This document shows positions 49,301-58,138 of a DNA stretch of 64,000 nt, one piece after another. The stretch spans positions 1,364,001-1,428,000 of the forward strand of contig NZ_JAIPME010000002.1 in assembly GCF_019957155.1 (NCBI RefSeq), written 5' to 3'. The notes below the pieces were generated by a model that saw only the letters and a program-made list of their open reading frames with translations, searched no databases and was not told the origin of the DNA. A program made the translations under genes and the position numbers. Origin of the DNA: Anaerococcus murdochii. GTDB lineage: Bacteria; Bacillota; Clostridia; Tissierellales; Peptoniphilaceae. The first letter of the stretch is position 1; each line of letters starts with the position of its first letter.

Positions 49301-49425
49301 CAAAGGAAGACAGGTTTGTTGGACTAATTTCACACGTTGACGAACTCAAAGATGCTATAGAAGCAAAGATTTTAATCACATACGACCCAAGTTGTGGGTC
49401 AAGTTTGGAGATTGTAAATGATTAG
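46387..49425 (+). CDS. sbcC: Exonuclease SbcC (Rad50-type ATPase)
   Basis: The 1012-aa protein has an N-terminal ATPase half (Walker A SGPTGSGKTTIFDAI) and two long coiled coils. They meet at a zinc hook near residue 515 (CPVCGKAH). The C-terminal half carries the ABC signature TLSGGENFLASLSLALGLSD and Walker B DTLFIDEGFGTLS. It drives SbcD nuclease action and bridges DNA. The high Lys/Glu content is due to the coiled coils. It overlaps addB by 8 bases. Confidence 0.96.
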   Translation: MKVRKVKLRGFLTYKDEIEIDFTRLFEKKIFLISGPTGSGKTTIFDAISFALYGEVPREIAMEDLRSDYLSEEDDFTYVDLEFGLGEKIYKIVRVPSQRAVELKNPKNIGHRVEFYDITGEKILLADKIKEVDDKVKEIVGLDKSQFSKVMLLAQGQFQKFLISKSDEKAALLSDIFKTDAQRAIQDELKTRALDNRKKLSQIDKDLENVVSYNEILAEKITSDLISKHDFKSIFEVISDIEKTQDSFLKEILKSLDNLEKREKSLISDLEKAKTLNENIEKYQRADGAYKELEKDEEKNLKIKADLDLLAYALSIKIYQERLEKTKTDLKGFLENQSKAQKVLKDKNQSLIDLEKEMEKLPELKNKLDQDKILLSEKAKQIADFEDFLEVKKSYESIKDLDKDLEILGDKIKEDEKKLEELRKAYDKANKDLADVKEEDFAYKEKISTLNVKIENLGKDYKKLVENKAYEEELSKIAKDLESTEKLKEKADQDHDHIEINKLIDRLNAEGLCPVCGKAHTGEREKLPVGDFDLEKISQDLADLKISLEKTKAIYEKNLKDLGTAYKLNEIEKIISENKDLLKTYEDLADKNKIKIKDLRQSLSQMGENGKALKNQKEVREKSYQEISDKLKNLEDLKIKYLAGEKVMAGLDREKLLEEKKTLEGEISKQDCFIKEKEKAHQDLVLAISKEKSILTSLGENVAKAEEDQKDFEKEFAEKLGQRFENIETYQGYLAREGELRAQKDFIEEYFKNLEREKTTRENFLEFKDKKPLDLSEFEENLKEVAREKEILDGEKIAAATKLDQSQKDSEKIRKIHEIFDGLSKTAQIVSALSDLANGVTGAVKGIERLDFETFILSVYFDRVLNFANKRFNAMTDGQFSMVRKTEATDARSKMGLDIEILDSNTGKKRPASTLSGGENFLASLSLALGLSDEIGAENGGIRIDTLFIDEGFGTLSKEFLANAITTIEKLSKEDRFVGLISHVDELKDAIEAKILITYDPSCGSSLEIVND

Positions 49426-52400
49426 ACTAATAATTTCGAAGGAGGCAAGAGAGGCTAGCCTCTATCTTTACAAAAAAATTGAAGATAGGCTCGAGACAGG
49501 GAAAAAATCAATCCTAATAGTACCCGAGCAGTACACCCTAGAAACTGATATAAACTTCCTAAGATCTGTAAAATACAAGGCTGTAATGGATGCCAAGGTC
49601 CTTTCCTTTTCATCCTTTGCAAGCTTTTTTATGGACAATTTTAACCAGGGTAAGCTCGAATTTTTGAATAAAGAAGGCAAGGTTTTACTCCTTACCAATA
49701 TCCTACAAGATCTCAAAGACGATCTTGATTTATTCGAAAATTCCTACCAAAATATAGACTTTATAAACTCACTTGTTGGCCTAATTTCAGCCTTTAAGGA
49801 CAATAATTTTGATGATGAATTTTTTAAGTCTGTGTCAGAAAGTAATGTTTCTGAGATTTCTAAAATAAAATTTGAAGAAATAAAGCTAATCCTCGATACC
49901 TACCAAAAAGAAATTGAGGGAAAATACTTAGACAAGGAAGATATTCTTGCCTTTGTGGCAGAAAACCTTGGAAAAACTGACCTTCTTGATGGTTATGAGA
50001 TTTTTATAGACAAGTTTGATTTTTTTGAAGAAAGAAAGCTTGATTTAATTTATGCCCTTTATGAAAAAGGCCTTGATATAAATGTTTCCTTAAATATAGA
50101 CCCAAAATATATGAATAATCCCCTAGTAAGACCTGAGATTTTTGATAGTCCAGCAAGGACCTTTGATCTTTTTAGGGAGGGTTTCGAAACTGAACTTGTA
50201 AGTTTAGATGAAGATCCAAGGGCTGATGATCTTGACCATTTAAGGGATAATTTTGAAAAGTATAAGCCAGATGTATATGAAGAAAATCCTAAAAATATCA
50301 GGCTTTACGAATCAATTTCAACTAAGTCTGAAGTTGCAAACATGGCACTTTTGATAAATAAAATTATAAAAACTAATACCGACATCCGCTTTAAGGACAT
50401 GGCAATTTATTTGACAGACGCAGACCAATATGAAAATGAGCTGATAAAAACCTTCACAAGGTATGAAATTCCAATATTTCTTGATAAACGTAGGAAGATG
50501 GCAGATAACCATATCATAAAGACTTTTTTGGCCCTTTTAAGGCTTAGGGTAAATAATTTTAGGTCTGAAGACTTATTTTATATCCTAAATTCAAAACTAA
50601 TTGGTATAACAGAAGAAGATGCCGATATACTAGTGAATTTCCTAACCTACAGAAAAATCAAGGGATCTATGTTTGAAAATGACAAGTACTTTGCCATGGA
50701 CGAAGATTTTTACCAAAAAAATCTGGCAAATGATCCTAAAAAAGATATAAAAATTGCTAAAAAGCGTGAGGAATACAGGATTGTAAACGAGGCAAGGGCG
50801 AGGATTTTAGGTTTGATTTATGGTCTTGATGAGAAAGACATGACAGTAAAAGACCTTGCTACAAAAATCTATAAAATGATTTCAGATCCTGGAATTAGGG
50901 CGGGAATCAACGATTTTCAGGATAAGCTCCTAGCAAATGGGGCCCTTGATGACTATAAGGAAAATGAACAGATTTGGGATGAGTTTGTAGGAACTTTAGA
51001 CCAGCTTGTAATATTAATGGGCGAGAGAACCATGCCCCTAGCTAGGGTTTATAGCCTAATTGAATCGGTCGCTAGAGATGTGCAAATAGGCTTAATTCCG
51101 CCATCTAGAGACCACCTCATTGTTACAGATTTCGCCCGCGATAGGGTTTCAAACAAAAGGATAAATATTTTAATGGGCATGGATGATTCATATTTTCCAT
51201 CCCAAGAGGCCAAGGACTACCTAATTAGTCCCGACGAGGCAGAAGAGCTTGAAGAAGCACAAATTGACCTTAAGCTATACGCCAAAGACCGTGATATGGC
51301 TGAGCTTTTAAGCCTTTATAAGATTATCTCAAGGTCTGATAAATTAATCTTATCTTACGCACTTTCCGACAAAGAGGGCAAGGATTTGAGCGAAAGTCTT
51401 GTAATTCGCGATATTAGAAAGATTTTCCCAAATCTTAAGAAAAATATTTTGCTTGACACAAAGGCAGATGACGCTCTTTTTGCCAAGGAAAGTCTAAAAA
51501 AATACACACTTAATATCCTAAATAAGCTAAAAAACAAGGAAAAATTATCTGAGGAGGATAAGGACCTTGGCATTGCCTTCATGGAATATTTGAGGGAGAA
51601 TCCTTCAGATTTAGAAAATAAAGAAATTTACGATAAGATTAAGAAAGGTCTATTTTATAACAATAATAAGAAACCACTTGATCCAAGCATAAGGGAAGTT
51701 CTTTACAAAAAGCATGCCTATTCGGTGTCAGAAATCGAGGCCTATTCGGCATGTCCTTACAAGCACTTTATAGCCTACGGCTTAAGGCCAGATGTGGAAA
51801 AAGAATTTGATGTAGATGCTCCAGACATTGGAAATATCGTCCATAAGTCCTTTGAAGACTTGTCAAAACTAATTAAGGATATGGACCTAGAAGACGTTGA
51901 TTTTGATCAAATTGACGAACTTTTGGACAATAAATTTAGGGAAGGAATTGACGAAAACCTCGATAAGGAGAGGAAGGATAATCCAAAAAATAAGTATATC
52001 CTAAAAAATATAAACCAGGCTGCCAAGAGGAATACCAGACAGATTATAGACCAGCTTAACAAGGGTGATTTCAAGCTTGAATACTTTGAAGAAGCCTTTG
52101 ACAAGGGCGGATTTTTTGACCCAGTTTATGTGGATGAAGAAAATTACCTAAGGGGCAGGATAGATAGGATAGATATGGCAGGAAATCTGGTTAGGGTAAT
52201 TGACTACAAGACTGGGTCAAAGGGCTATAACCTAGCCGCCATTTTAAATGGTAAGGATCTCCAGCTTATAATTTACATGATTGCAGTAAATGACGATAGG
52301 AAAAATCTAGAGCCTATCGGTGCCTTTTATATTTCCCTAAAAGACGAAATTGAAAGCTTTGGGGATTCTATTTCAGATGATGCGAAACTTGCCGCAAGTC

Positions 52401-52765
52401 TTGATAAGAAATTTGCCCTTGATGGGATTCTTCTTGATAGAGACGGCAAGGCCTTGACTTTGATGGATAGGGATTCAGATGGTAAAAAATCGCCAATTGT
52501 GGTTGGTAGACGCAATTATAAGATAAGCGAAGAAGATTTCAAAAACCTAACCACATATATAAAAAATATGGTAAAAGACTTGGTCAAAGACATCAAGGCT
52601 GGGAAAATCAATCTCGCTCCTCTTAGGGAAAGCAAGGACAAAACTGCCTGTACCTATTGCGATTACAAGGGGATTTGCAAGTTTGATAAGACCATAGATA
52701 CTTTTAGGTTTAGGGACTTTGACAGGAGTTTAAGCTTGGATAATTTGGAGGCTAAAAATGACTGA
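49418..52765 (+). CDS. addB: AddB/RexB subunit of the helicase-nuclease
   Basis: The 1115-aa protein partners AddA to process double-strand ends for recombination. The C-terminal nuclease domain shows SEIEAYSACPYKHFIAYGL, DIGNIVHKSFEDLS, RIDRIDMAGNLVRVIDYKTG and the cysteine cluster CTYCDYKGIC. With the earlier Cys these would hold an Fe-S cluster. There is no Walker A motif at the N-terminus (IRLIISKEAREASLYLYKKI), so it is of the RexB rather than the B. subtilis AddB type. It overlaps both neighbours. Confidence 0.94.
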   Translation: MIRLIISKEAREASLYLYKKIEDRLETGKKSILIVPEQYTLETDINFLRSVKYKAVMDAKVLSFSSFASFFMDNFNQGKLEFLNKEGKVLLLTNILQDLKDDLDLFENSYQNIDFINSLVGLISAFKDNNFDDEFFKSVSESNVSEISKIKFEEIKLILDTYQKEIEGKYLDKEDILAFVAENLGKTDLLDGYEIFIDKFDFFEERKLDLIYALYEKGLDINVSLNIDPKYMNNPLVRPEIFDSPARTFDLFREGFETELVSLDEDPRADDLDHLRDNFEKYKPDVYEENPKNIRLYESISTKSEVANMALLINKIIKTNTDIRFKDMAIYLTDADQYENELIKTFTRYEIPIFLDKRRKMADNHIIKTFLALLRLRVNNFRSEDLFYILNSKLIGITEEDADILVNFLTYRKIKGSMFENDKYFAMDEDFYQKNLANDPKKDIKIAKKREEYRIVNEARARILGLIYGLDEKDMTVKDLATKIYKMISDPGIRAGINDFQDKLLANGALDDYKENEQIWDEFVGTLDQLVILMGERTMPLARVYSLIESVARDVQIGLIPPSRDHLIVTDFARDRVSNKRINILMGMDDSYFPSQEAKDYLISPDEAEELEEAQIDLKLYAKDRDMAELLSLYKIISRSDKLILSYALSDKEGKDLSESLVIRDIRKIFPNLKKNILLDTKADDALFAKESLKKYTLNILNKLKNKEKLSEEDKDLGIAFMEYLRENPSDLENKEIYDKIKKGLFYNNNKKPLDPSIREVLYKKHAYSVSEIEAYSACPYKHFIAYGLRPDVEKEFDVDAPDIGNIVHKSFEDLSKLIKDMDLEDVDFDQIDELLDNKFREGIDENLDKERKDNPKNKYILKNINQAAKRNTRQIIDQLNKGDFKLEYFEEAFDKGGFFDPVYVDEENYLRGRIDRIDMAGNLVRVIDYKTGSKGYNLAAILNGKDLQLIIYMIAVNDDRKNLEPIGAFYISLKDEIESFGDSISDDAKLAASLDKKFALDGILLDRDGKALTLMDRDSDGKKSPIVVGRRNYKISEEDFKNLTTYIKNMVKDLVKDIKAGKINLAPLRESKDKTACTYCDYKGICKFDKTIDTFRFRDFDRSLSLDNLEAKND

Positions 52766-55700
52766 ACTTAAGTTAACCGACGGGCAGAGGACCGCGATTT
52801 ACGAAAGAGATAAAAATATAATAGTATCAGCCGCCGCAGGTTCTGGAAAGACCATGGTCCTTGTAAACAGGGTGATTTCAATGATGGTAGAAGAAGGCAT
52901 CGACATCGATAAGATGATAATTGTAACCTTCACTAACAAGAGTGCCCAAGACATGAAGGATAAGATAAGAGAAGCTCTCGAAAAAAGGGCGGATGACTTT
53001 GATCCAACCTTTATAAAAAGGCAATTTAAACTCCTAAAACTTGCCCAAATCAAGACTCTCCACTCTTTTTGCTCTGATATGCTAAGGGAAAATTTCTATT
53101 ATCTAGAAAATCTCAGCCCGAATTTCAAGGTCATGCCTGATTCTACAGGGAAAATCTACATGGCCGATGCTATTGATGAGGTTTTTGACAGGGAATATGA
53201 GAAAATGGACGATGATTTTGTCCCTTTCTTGCAAAACTTTTCTGGTGAGAGGTCAGATTATAATGCAAAACAAATTATTCTTTTAACCTACCAAAAAATC
53301 GTGGGTATGATTGATGGAATGGGATGGCTAAAAGAAGCCAAAAACAAGGGAGAAAACCTCGATTATTTCAAAGATTTTATTAAAAACAAGTTTGATTTGA
53401 TTTTAAAAACAATTGAAAATCTAGGAGCTAGGCTAAACCCAGACCTTCCAGCATCAGCTGTAAATTTGATAGCAAGTGATTATGAAATGCTTGCTTCTAT
53501 CAGAAATCAGATTGATAATTGGGATGATTTTCCAAAGGCTCTTGCAAGTAAAAAATATGCGACCTTTGCCAAAAAGATCAAAACTGAGATAGGCGATGAT
53601 GACCTGGTTAATGAAATAAATGCTGCAAGGGATGCCTATAAGGCCGCTGTCAAAGACCTTGAGGCCATGATTACAAATACCGATTCCAAGGCCCTTGATT
53701 TTATAAATGCCAAAGAAGAGGTACTTTTTAGGGAGATTTATAAACTTACAAAAGATTTCAAAGAGACTTTTGATTCTAAAAAAAGAGCCAAGGACTACCT
53801 TGATTTCAATGACTTAGAACATGAATTTATAAGGCTCCTTGACAATGAAACCGCCAGGGAAAAGCTAAAAACTAAGTATAAGTACATTTTCTTTGACGAA
53901 TACCAAGACTCAAACGAAATCCAAAATTATATAGTAGATAAATTAAAATCTGACAGAAACCTATTTTTTGTAGGCGATGTCAAGCAATCAATTTACGGTT
54001 TTAGGAGGGCAAGGCCTGATTTATTTATAGAAAAACTCGATTCTTACGAAAAAGATCAAGATTCTATGAGGATAAATCTTAATGAAAACTTCAGGACCGA
54101 TAAGTTAATTCTCGATTTTAATAACTATATTTTTGATAGGCTCATGACCAAAGACATGGCCGATATTGACTACAAAAATGGCGGCCACAGGCTAAATTAT
54201 GGCAAGGAAGAAAAGGACCTTCTGGATTCTGCTAGAGTTGGAATGAAAGTACTTAGCCCAGATGTTAAGGAAGAAATCTATCTAACAAGTCTAATCAAGG
54301 ACTTAATCGCAGAAGGCTACGAGTACAGGGATATAGCCATTCTTCTTAGAAACGGAACTGAATCCTACAAGTACGAAGAAGCCTTCAAAAAGGCAGATAT
54401 TCCTTATTTTAACGATATTTCCAAGGTTTCAACCCAAGCGTCTGAAGTTGGATTTTTCATTAACTTATTAAAATATCTGACAAATCCAAATGACGACCTT
54501 GTTTTGCTTGCGATTTTAAGATCTGTAATCTTTGATATAGACGAAAATGACCTGGCGAAAATCAAGCTAGCATCTGATTCCTATAAGTTTTATGAGGCTT
54601 TCAATGCCTATGACAATGACGATGAGGTCGGAGAAAAAATCAAATCTTTTAAGGCTTTGATTGAGGATTTGAAGGATAAGCTCGCCATTTTAAACTTATA
54701 CGACTTTGCAAATTATCTTTTTGAAAAATCTGGCCTCTATGATTTTCTTCTAGCAAGAGATTTGGCAGAAGATAGGATAAATAATATTGAATCGGTAATC
54801 GAATTAATGGCTGATTATGATGCTGCAAACGACAACGGCCTATATGGTTTTGTAAGCTTTTTTAATAATTTGGAATCAACCAGGTCTGACTCAATTAGCC
54901 CAACCCGTGACCTTTCAGAAGGTGAGGACTTGGTTAGGATTATGACAGTTCATAAGTCCAAGGGCCTTGAATTTAGAATTGTAATCCTTGCTGGAGCTGA
55001 CAAGGGCTTTAATAATAGGACAGATTCAATAATTTTTGATGAAAAAATCGGGATTGGTATAAATGTTGCCGACTATGATAAAAAGATTAAAATTCCAAGT
55101 ATAAATAGGAAGTTAATTATCGAAAAATCAAGGGAAGATGACAAGAAAGAGGAGATGAGAATACTCTATGTTGCCCTAACCCGTGCAGAAGAAAGGCTAT
55201 ACATTACAGGCAATTTCGATAAGACCGACAAGGCTATGGACAAGGTCTACAAAAATGAATCTTATCTTTCCCTAAATTCTCACATGGAATGGCTACTAGC
55301 TGTTCTTTCCTTTGATGGAATTACAAGCGGATTTTTCACTGGAATTGAAAAAGAGTCCGCCTTTGATAAAAGAATTTCCTTTGATTTTATAGAAGAAGTC
55401 GCTGATTTAAAAGCAAACCAAGATGAGAATCTTTTTGATCTTTTAAATGAAAAGGCAGATAAGGATATTTTTGAGAAAATCAAAGATTATTTGGAATTTG
55501 CCTATCCAGGTCAAGATGATATAGGTAAAAGCCTTAAAAAATCTGTAACAGAACTTGCCAAGGATTTTAACAAGGAAAGTGAAGGCTACCAAACTTTTGA
55601 TGCGGAAGGCACAAGTGGCAATATTTCCTTTAAGAAACCAAGTTTTATGGAAGAGGAAAAAACCTACAGCCCAACCGAAAAGGGAAGCCTAATCCACAAG

Positions 55701-56123
55701 GTCTTCCAAAAACTTCCGATGAAGGCCTACACAGAAAAAGACCTTGAAGATGAGCTAAATATCTTAATCGAAAAGAAAATTTTTGATGAGAAAATCAAGG
55801 AAATAATTGATTTTGATAAGCTCATGAGTTTTTATCAAAGCGATTTGATTAGGAAGTTGATTGACGAGAATGTTCCAAAAAGATCAGAGGAATCCTTCCT
55901 CATGGCCTATGACGGATACTATGTAAATGGCCAGATCGACCTGATTTTTGAGGATAAAGATTCGGTAATATTAATTGACTTTAAGACTGACATGGTAAAA
56001 AGAGAAGAAGCCTATAAGACCCAGCTTAGTATCTACAAGGAAGCAATTGAGGAAGCCTTGGGCAAGAAAGTAGGGAAGTCCCTAATTTATTGGTACAATT
56101 TTAAAGAATTCCAAGAAATGTAA
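52758..56123 (+). CDS. addA: AddA helicase-nuclease subunit
   Basis: The 1121-aa UvrD-type helicase has Walker A SAAAGSGKTMVLVNRV, DYLDFNDLEH, Walker B IFFDEYQDSNEIQNYI, GDVKQSIYGFRRARPDLF, NENFRTDK, VHKSKGLEFRIVILAG and YVALTRAEERLYI. The C-terminal nuclease has GSLIHKVFQ and VILIDFKTDMV. It unwinds and degrades DNA from ends until it meets a Chi-type site. It is the last gene of yaaA-sbcDC-addBA, followed by a strong terminator. Confidence 0.97.
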   Translation: MTELKLTDGQRTAIYERDKNIIVSAAAGSGKTMVLVNRVISMMVEEGIDIDKMIIVTFTNKSAQDMKDKIREALEKRADDFDPTFIKRQFKLLKLAQIKTLHSFCSDMLRENFYYLENLSPNFKVMPDSTGKIYMADAIDEVFDREYEKMDDDFVPFLQNFSGERSDYNAKQIILLTYQKIVGMIDGMGWLKEAKNKGENLDYFKDFIKNKFDLILKTIENLGARLNPDLPASAVNLIASDYEMLASIRNQIDNWDDFPKALASKKYATFAKKIKTEIGDDDLVNEINAARDAYKAAVKDLEAMITNTDSKALDFINAKEEVLFREIYKLTKDFKETFDSKKRAKDYLDFNDLEHEFIRLLDNETAREKLKTKYKYIFFDEYQDSNEIQNYIVDKLKSDRNLFFVGDVKQSIYGFRRARPDLFIEKLDSYEKDQDSMRINLNENFRTDKLILDFNNYIFDRLMTKDMADIDYKNGGHRLNYGKEEKDLLDSARVGMKVLSPDVKEEIYLTSLIKDLIAEGYEYRDIAILLRNGTESYKYEEAFKKADIPYFNDISKVSTQASEVGFFINLLKYLTNPNDDLVLLAILRSVIFDIDENDLAKIKLASDSYKFYEAFNAYDNDDEVGEKIKSFKALIEDLKDKLAILNLYDFANYLFEKSGLYDFLLARDLAEDRINNIESVIELMADYDAANDNGLYGFVSFFNNLESTRSDSISPTRDLSEGEDLVRIMTVHKSKGLEFRIVILAGADKGFNNRTDSIIFDEKIGIGINVADYDKKIKIPSINRKLIIEKSREDDKKEEMRILYVALTRAEERLYITGNFDKTDKAMDKVYKNESYLSLNSHMEWLLAVLSFDGITSGFFTGIEKESAFDKRISFDFIEEVADLKANQDENLFDLLNEKADKDIFEKIKDYLEFAYPGQDDIGKSLKKSVTELAKDFNKESEGYQTFDAEGTSGNISFKKPSFMEEEKTYSPTEKGSLIHKVFQKLPMKAYTEKDLEDELNILIEKKIFDEKIKEIIDFDKLMSFYQSDLIRKLIDENVPKRSEESFLMAYDGYYVNGQIDLIFEDKDSVILIDFKTDMVKREEAYKTQLSIYKEAIEEALGKKVGKSLIYWYNFKEFQEM

Positions 56124-56166
56124 AAAAAGCTAGGATAGAGGGAAAATCCTCATCCTAGCTTTTTTG
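56124..56166. terminator. Bidirectional terminator between addA and the SDR gene
   Basis: AAAAAGCTAGGAT pairs with ATCCTAGCTTTTT, with an inner GAGG/CCTC-like extension; A/T tracts lie on both sides. Confidence 0.93.
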
Positions 56167-56895
56167 TTAATAAAATCCACCATTTATATCGACAATTGAA
56201 CCTGTGATATAGGAAGCCTCGTCTGAGATTAAAAAGGTAACAAGGTCTGCGATTTCTTTTGGATTTGCAAAACGGCCCAAACCAATATCTTCCTTAATCA
56301 AATCGAGCTCTCTCTCGCTATAGTCGTTTTTCATCATATCTGTAAGGACAACTCCAGGGGCTACGGCATTTACCCTGATATTTGACGGAGCAAGTTCCTT
56401 TGAAAGGGCCTTGGTAAAGGTGTTAACACCACCCTTAGTAGCTGAATAGCAAGCTTCAAGGGCTGCGCCTTCCTTTCCCCAAATAGAAGAAATATTTATA
56501 ATGACCCCGTTTTTCTCGCTTATCATTGGCCCAAGGGCCCTTTTTGTCGCAAGAAAAACTGAGTTAAGATTGGTATTTACCATTTCCTGCCATTTTTCAA
56601 AGTCCATATCCTGGATAAGACCGACATAGGATTTGCCTGCGTTGTTTATTAAAATATCAACATGGCCAAAATTTTCTTCGGCAGTTTTAAAAAGATAGTC
56701 TACCTCATCTTCCTTTGTCATATCGGCCTTAACTGCGATTACATAGGGATTAATTTGCCTTAATTCTTCTAAAAGAGCAAGGGCAGGCTCTTCCGAATTA
56801 TTATAATTTATTACGATTTTATAAGATTTGGCAAGTCTTCTAGCGATAGCCGCCCCAATTCCCCTAGAAGAGCCAGTTATTAATGCTGTTTTCAT
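56167..56895 (-). CDS. Short-chain dehydrogenase/reductase (FabG-like)
   Basis: The 242-aa protein starts at ATG 56895; the longer frame upstream overlaps the divergent reductase gene. It has the cofactor motif LITGSSRGIGAAIARRLA, NNAGKSYVG, catalytic Ser (NISSIWG) and YSATKGG (Tyr-x-x-x-Lys), and the C-terminal DINGGFY. It reduces or oxidises a carbonyl with NAD(P)H. It is not in a fatty-acid cluster, so FabG function is not assured. No RBS precedes the ATG, and a TATAAT lies only 7 bases upstream, suggesting a leaderless message. Confidence 0.92.
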   Translation of the reverse strand: MKTALITGSSRGIGAAIARRLAKSYKIVINYNNSEEPALALLEELRQINPYVIAVKADMTKEDEVDYLFKTAEENFGHVDILINNAGKSYVGLIQDMDFEKWQEMVNTNLNSVFLATKRALGPMISEKNGVIINISSIWGKEGAALEACYSATKGGVNTFTKALSKELAPSNIRVNAVAPGVVLTDMMKNDYSERELDLIKEDIGLGRFANPKEIADLVTFLISDEASYITGSIVDINGGFY

Positions 56896-56902
56896 ATTAT
56901 TT

Positions 56903-56908
56903 ATTATA
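56903..56908 (-). promoter_or_regulatory. -10 box of the SDR gene, possible leaderless transcript
   Basis: On the minus strand TATAAT (56908-56903) ends 7 bases before the ATG at 56895, so the message would begin at or beside the start codon. The -35 (TTACTA) is weak. Confidence 0.4.
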
Positions 56909-56947
56909 TCATATGGGTATATAAATAGTAAGAAAAAAGGAGAGATT

Positions 56948-57784
56948 ATGAAATATTTTAGGTTAAATAATGGAAGTAAAGTGCCAGCTATTGGCTTTGG
57001 CACCTTTAAAATTACTGAAGAAGCCGATATGGAACTTGCCATTGGTAAGGCAGTAGAAGAAGGTTATAGGTATTTTGATACTGCGAAATATTACGAAAAT
57101 GAAAAGATTTTAGGAAAATATTTGAAAGAAACTGGCCTAAAAAGGGAAGAATATCAAGTTGCAACTAAGGTGTGGCCATCATCTTTTGATACAGATGATT
57201 GTAAGAGGAGTCTAGATGAATCTTTGGAAGATCTTGACCTAGGTTACATAGATTTTGCGCTTTTGCATTGGTATGGCAAAGATTTTGATAAAGCTTGGGA
57301 AGTTTTTAGGGACTACAGGGACCAGGGTCTTGTAAAAGCCATCGGAGTTTGTAATTTCTCCATTGATCAGATGACAGAACTAATAAATCTAGGAGAAAAA
57401 CCAGTCCTTGACCAACTTGAAAGCCATCTTTACCTACAAGACTATAAAACTGTTGAATTTTTAAAGGAAAATGGAATTCTCCACCAGGCCTGGGGTCCAC
57501 TTTCTCAGGGAAAATCTAACTTGCTTGATGAAAAAATCCTTAAGGAAATAGGGGATAAGTATGGCAAGAGCCCTGCCCAAATTGCCCTAAAATGGAATAT
57601 TGATAGGGGAACTATGGTCCTTGTTAAATCTTCAAATGAGGGAAGGATTAAGGAAAATATCTCGATTTTTGACTTTGACCTTAGCCAAGAGGACATGAAC
57701 GCTCTTGCCAGCCTTGATAGGAAGGAAAGATTTTCTAATGACCCAGAAAATAAGGAGTGGCTTGATAAGATAAGAAGAGGATAA
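56948..57784 (+). CDS. Aldo/keto reductase
   Basis: The 278-aa protein starts at ATG 56948 with AAAGGAGAG upstream. It has the NADPH-dependent AKR barrel with catalytic Asp/Tyr in RYFDTAKYYENEKILG, Lys in VATKVWP and His in ALLHWYGKDF. AIGVCNFS, AWGPLSQGK and MVLVKSSNEGRIKEN form the cofactor loop. It reduces small aldehydes or ketones. It is divergent from the SDR gene. A palindromic element follows its stop by 6 bases and may provide its terminator. Confidence 0.94.
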   Translation: MKYFRLNNGSKVPAIGFGTFKITEEADMELAIGKAVEEGYRYFDTAKYYENEKILGKYLKETGLKREEYQVATKVWPSSFDTDDCKRSLDESLEDLDLGYIDFALLHWYGKDFDKAWEVFRDYRDQGLVKAIGVCNFSIDQMTELINLGEKPVLDQLESHLYLQDYKTVEFLKENGILHQAWGPLSQGKSNLLDEKILKEIGDKYGKSPAQIALKWNIDRGTMVLVKSSNEGRIKENISIFDFDLSQEDMNALASLDRKERFSNDPENKEWLDKIRRG

Positions 57785-57790
57785 AGAAAA

Positions 57791-57984
57791 GGGAGCTGTT
57801 GCAAATTGTGAATAATTATCGTCCCATCATCATAGGGTTATATCTCAAATTTTGCCTCTTAGAGCCGGCAGTCCACTTTAATCCCGCCGGCTCATAGGTG
57901 CGAAACTTCACGAGAAAATAGCCTGTCGGCTTATTGAGACCCCCTGATGATATTGGATCGATTTATTCATTCTGAAACAGTCCC
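57791..57984. repeat. MITE-like palindromic element, 194 bp
   Basis: Imperfect terminal inverted repeats GGGAGCTGTTGC (57791-57802) and GAAACAGTCCC (57974-57984) enclose nested arms. TCATCATAGGG...ATCTCAA pairs with TTGAGACCCCCTGATGA, and a perfect GAGCCGGC (57862-57869)/GCCGGCTC (57886-57893) hairpin lies in the centre. The left tip resembles the IS1182-type end at 60979. There is no coding capacity. With A-rich and T-rich flanks the folded element could also act as a terminator. Confidence 0.6.
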
Positions 57985-58073
57985 TTTTTTGAGCAATAAC
58001 AAATTTTTTCCGATAAGATAATTAACGTTTCATAAATGTAATACCATTTTCAAAATTTAAGCAAAATCTTTTT

Positions 58074-58106
58074 AACAAAAAACCCAAGCTATTCTCAAGC
58101 TTGGGA
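58074..58106 (-). terminator. Terminator of the secreted-protein gene
   Basis: CCCAAGCT (58083-58090), loop ATTCTCA, AGCTTGGG (58098-58105). On the minus strand it is followed by GTTTTTTG. The rest of 57985-58138 shows no gene. Confidence 0.88.
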
Positions 58107-58138
58107 AATTTTATTTGTTGTTTGAGTTAGCCTGAACT

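Noticed and set aside
56896..57042. 49-aa extension of the SDR protein
   Set aside because: It is antisense to the aldo/keto reductase start; the family begins at MKTALITGSS.
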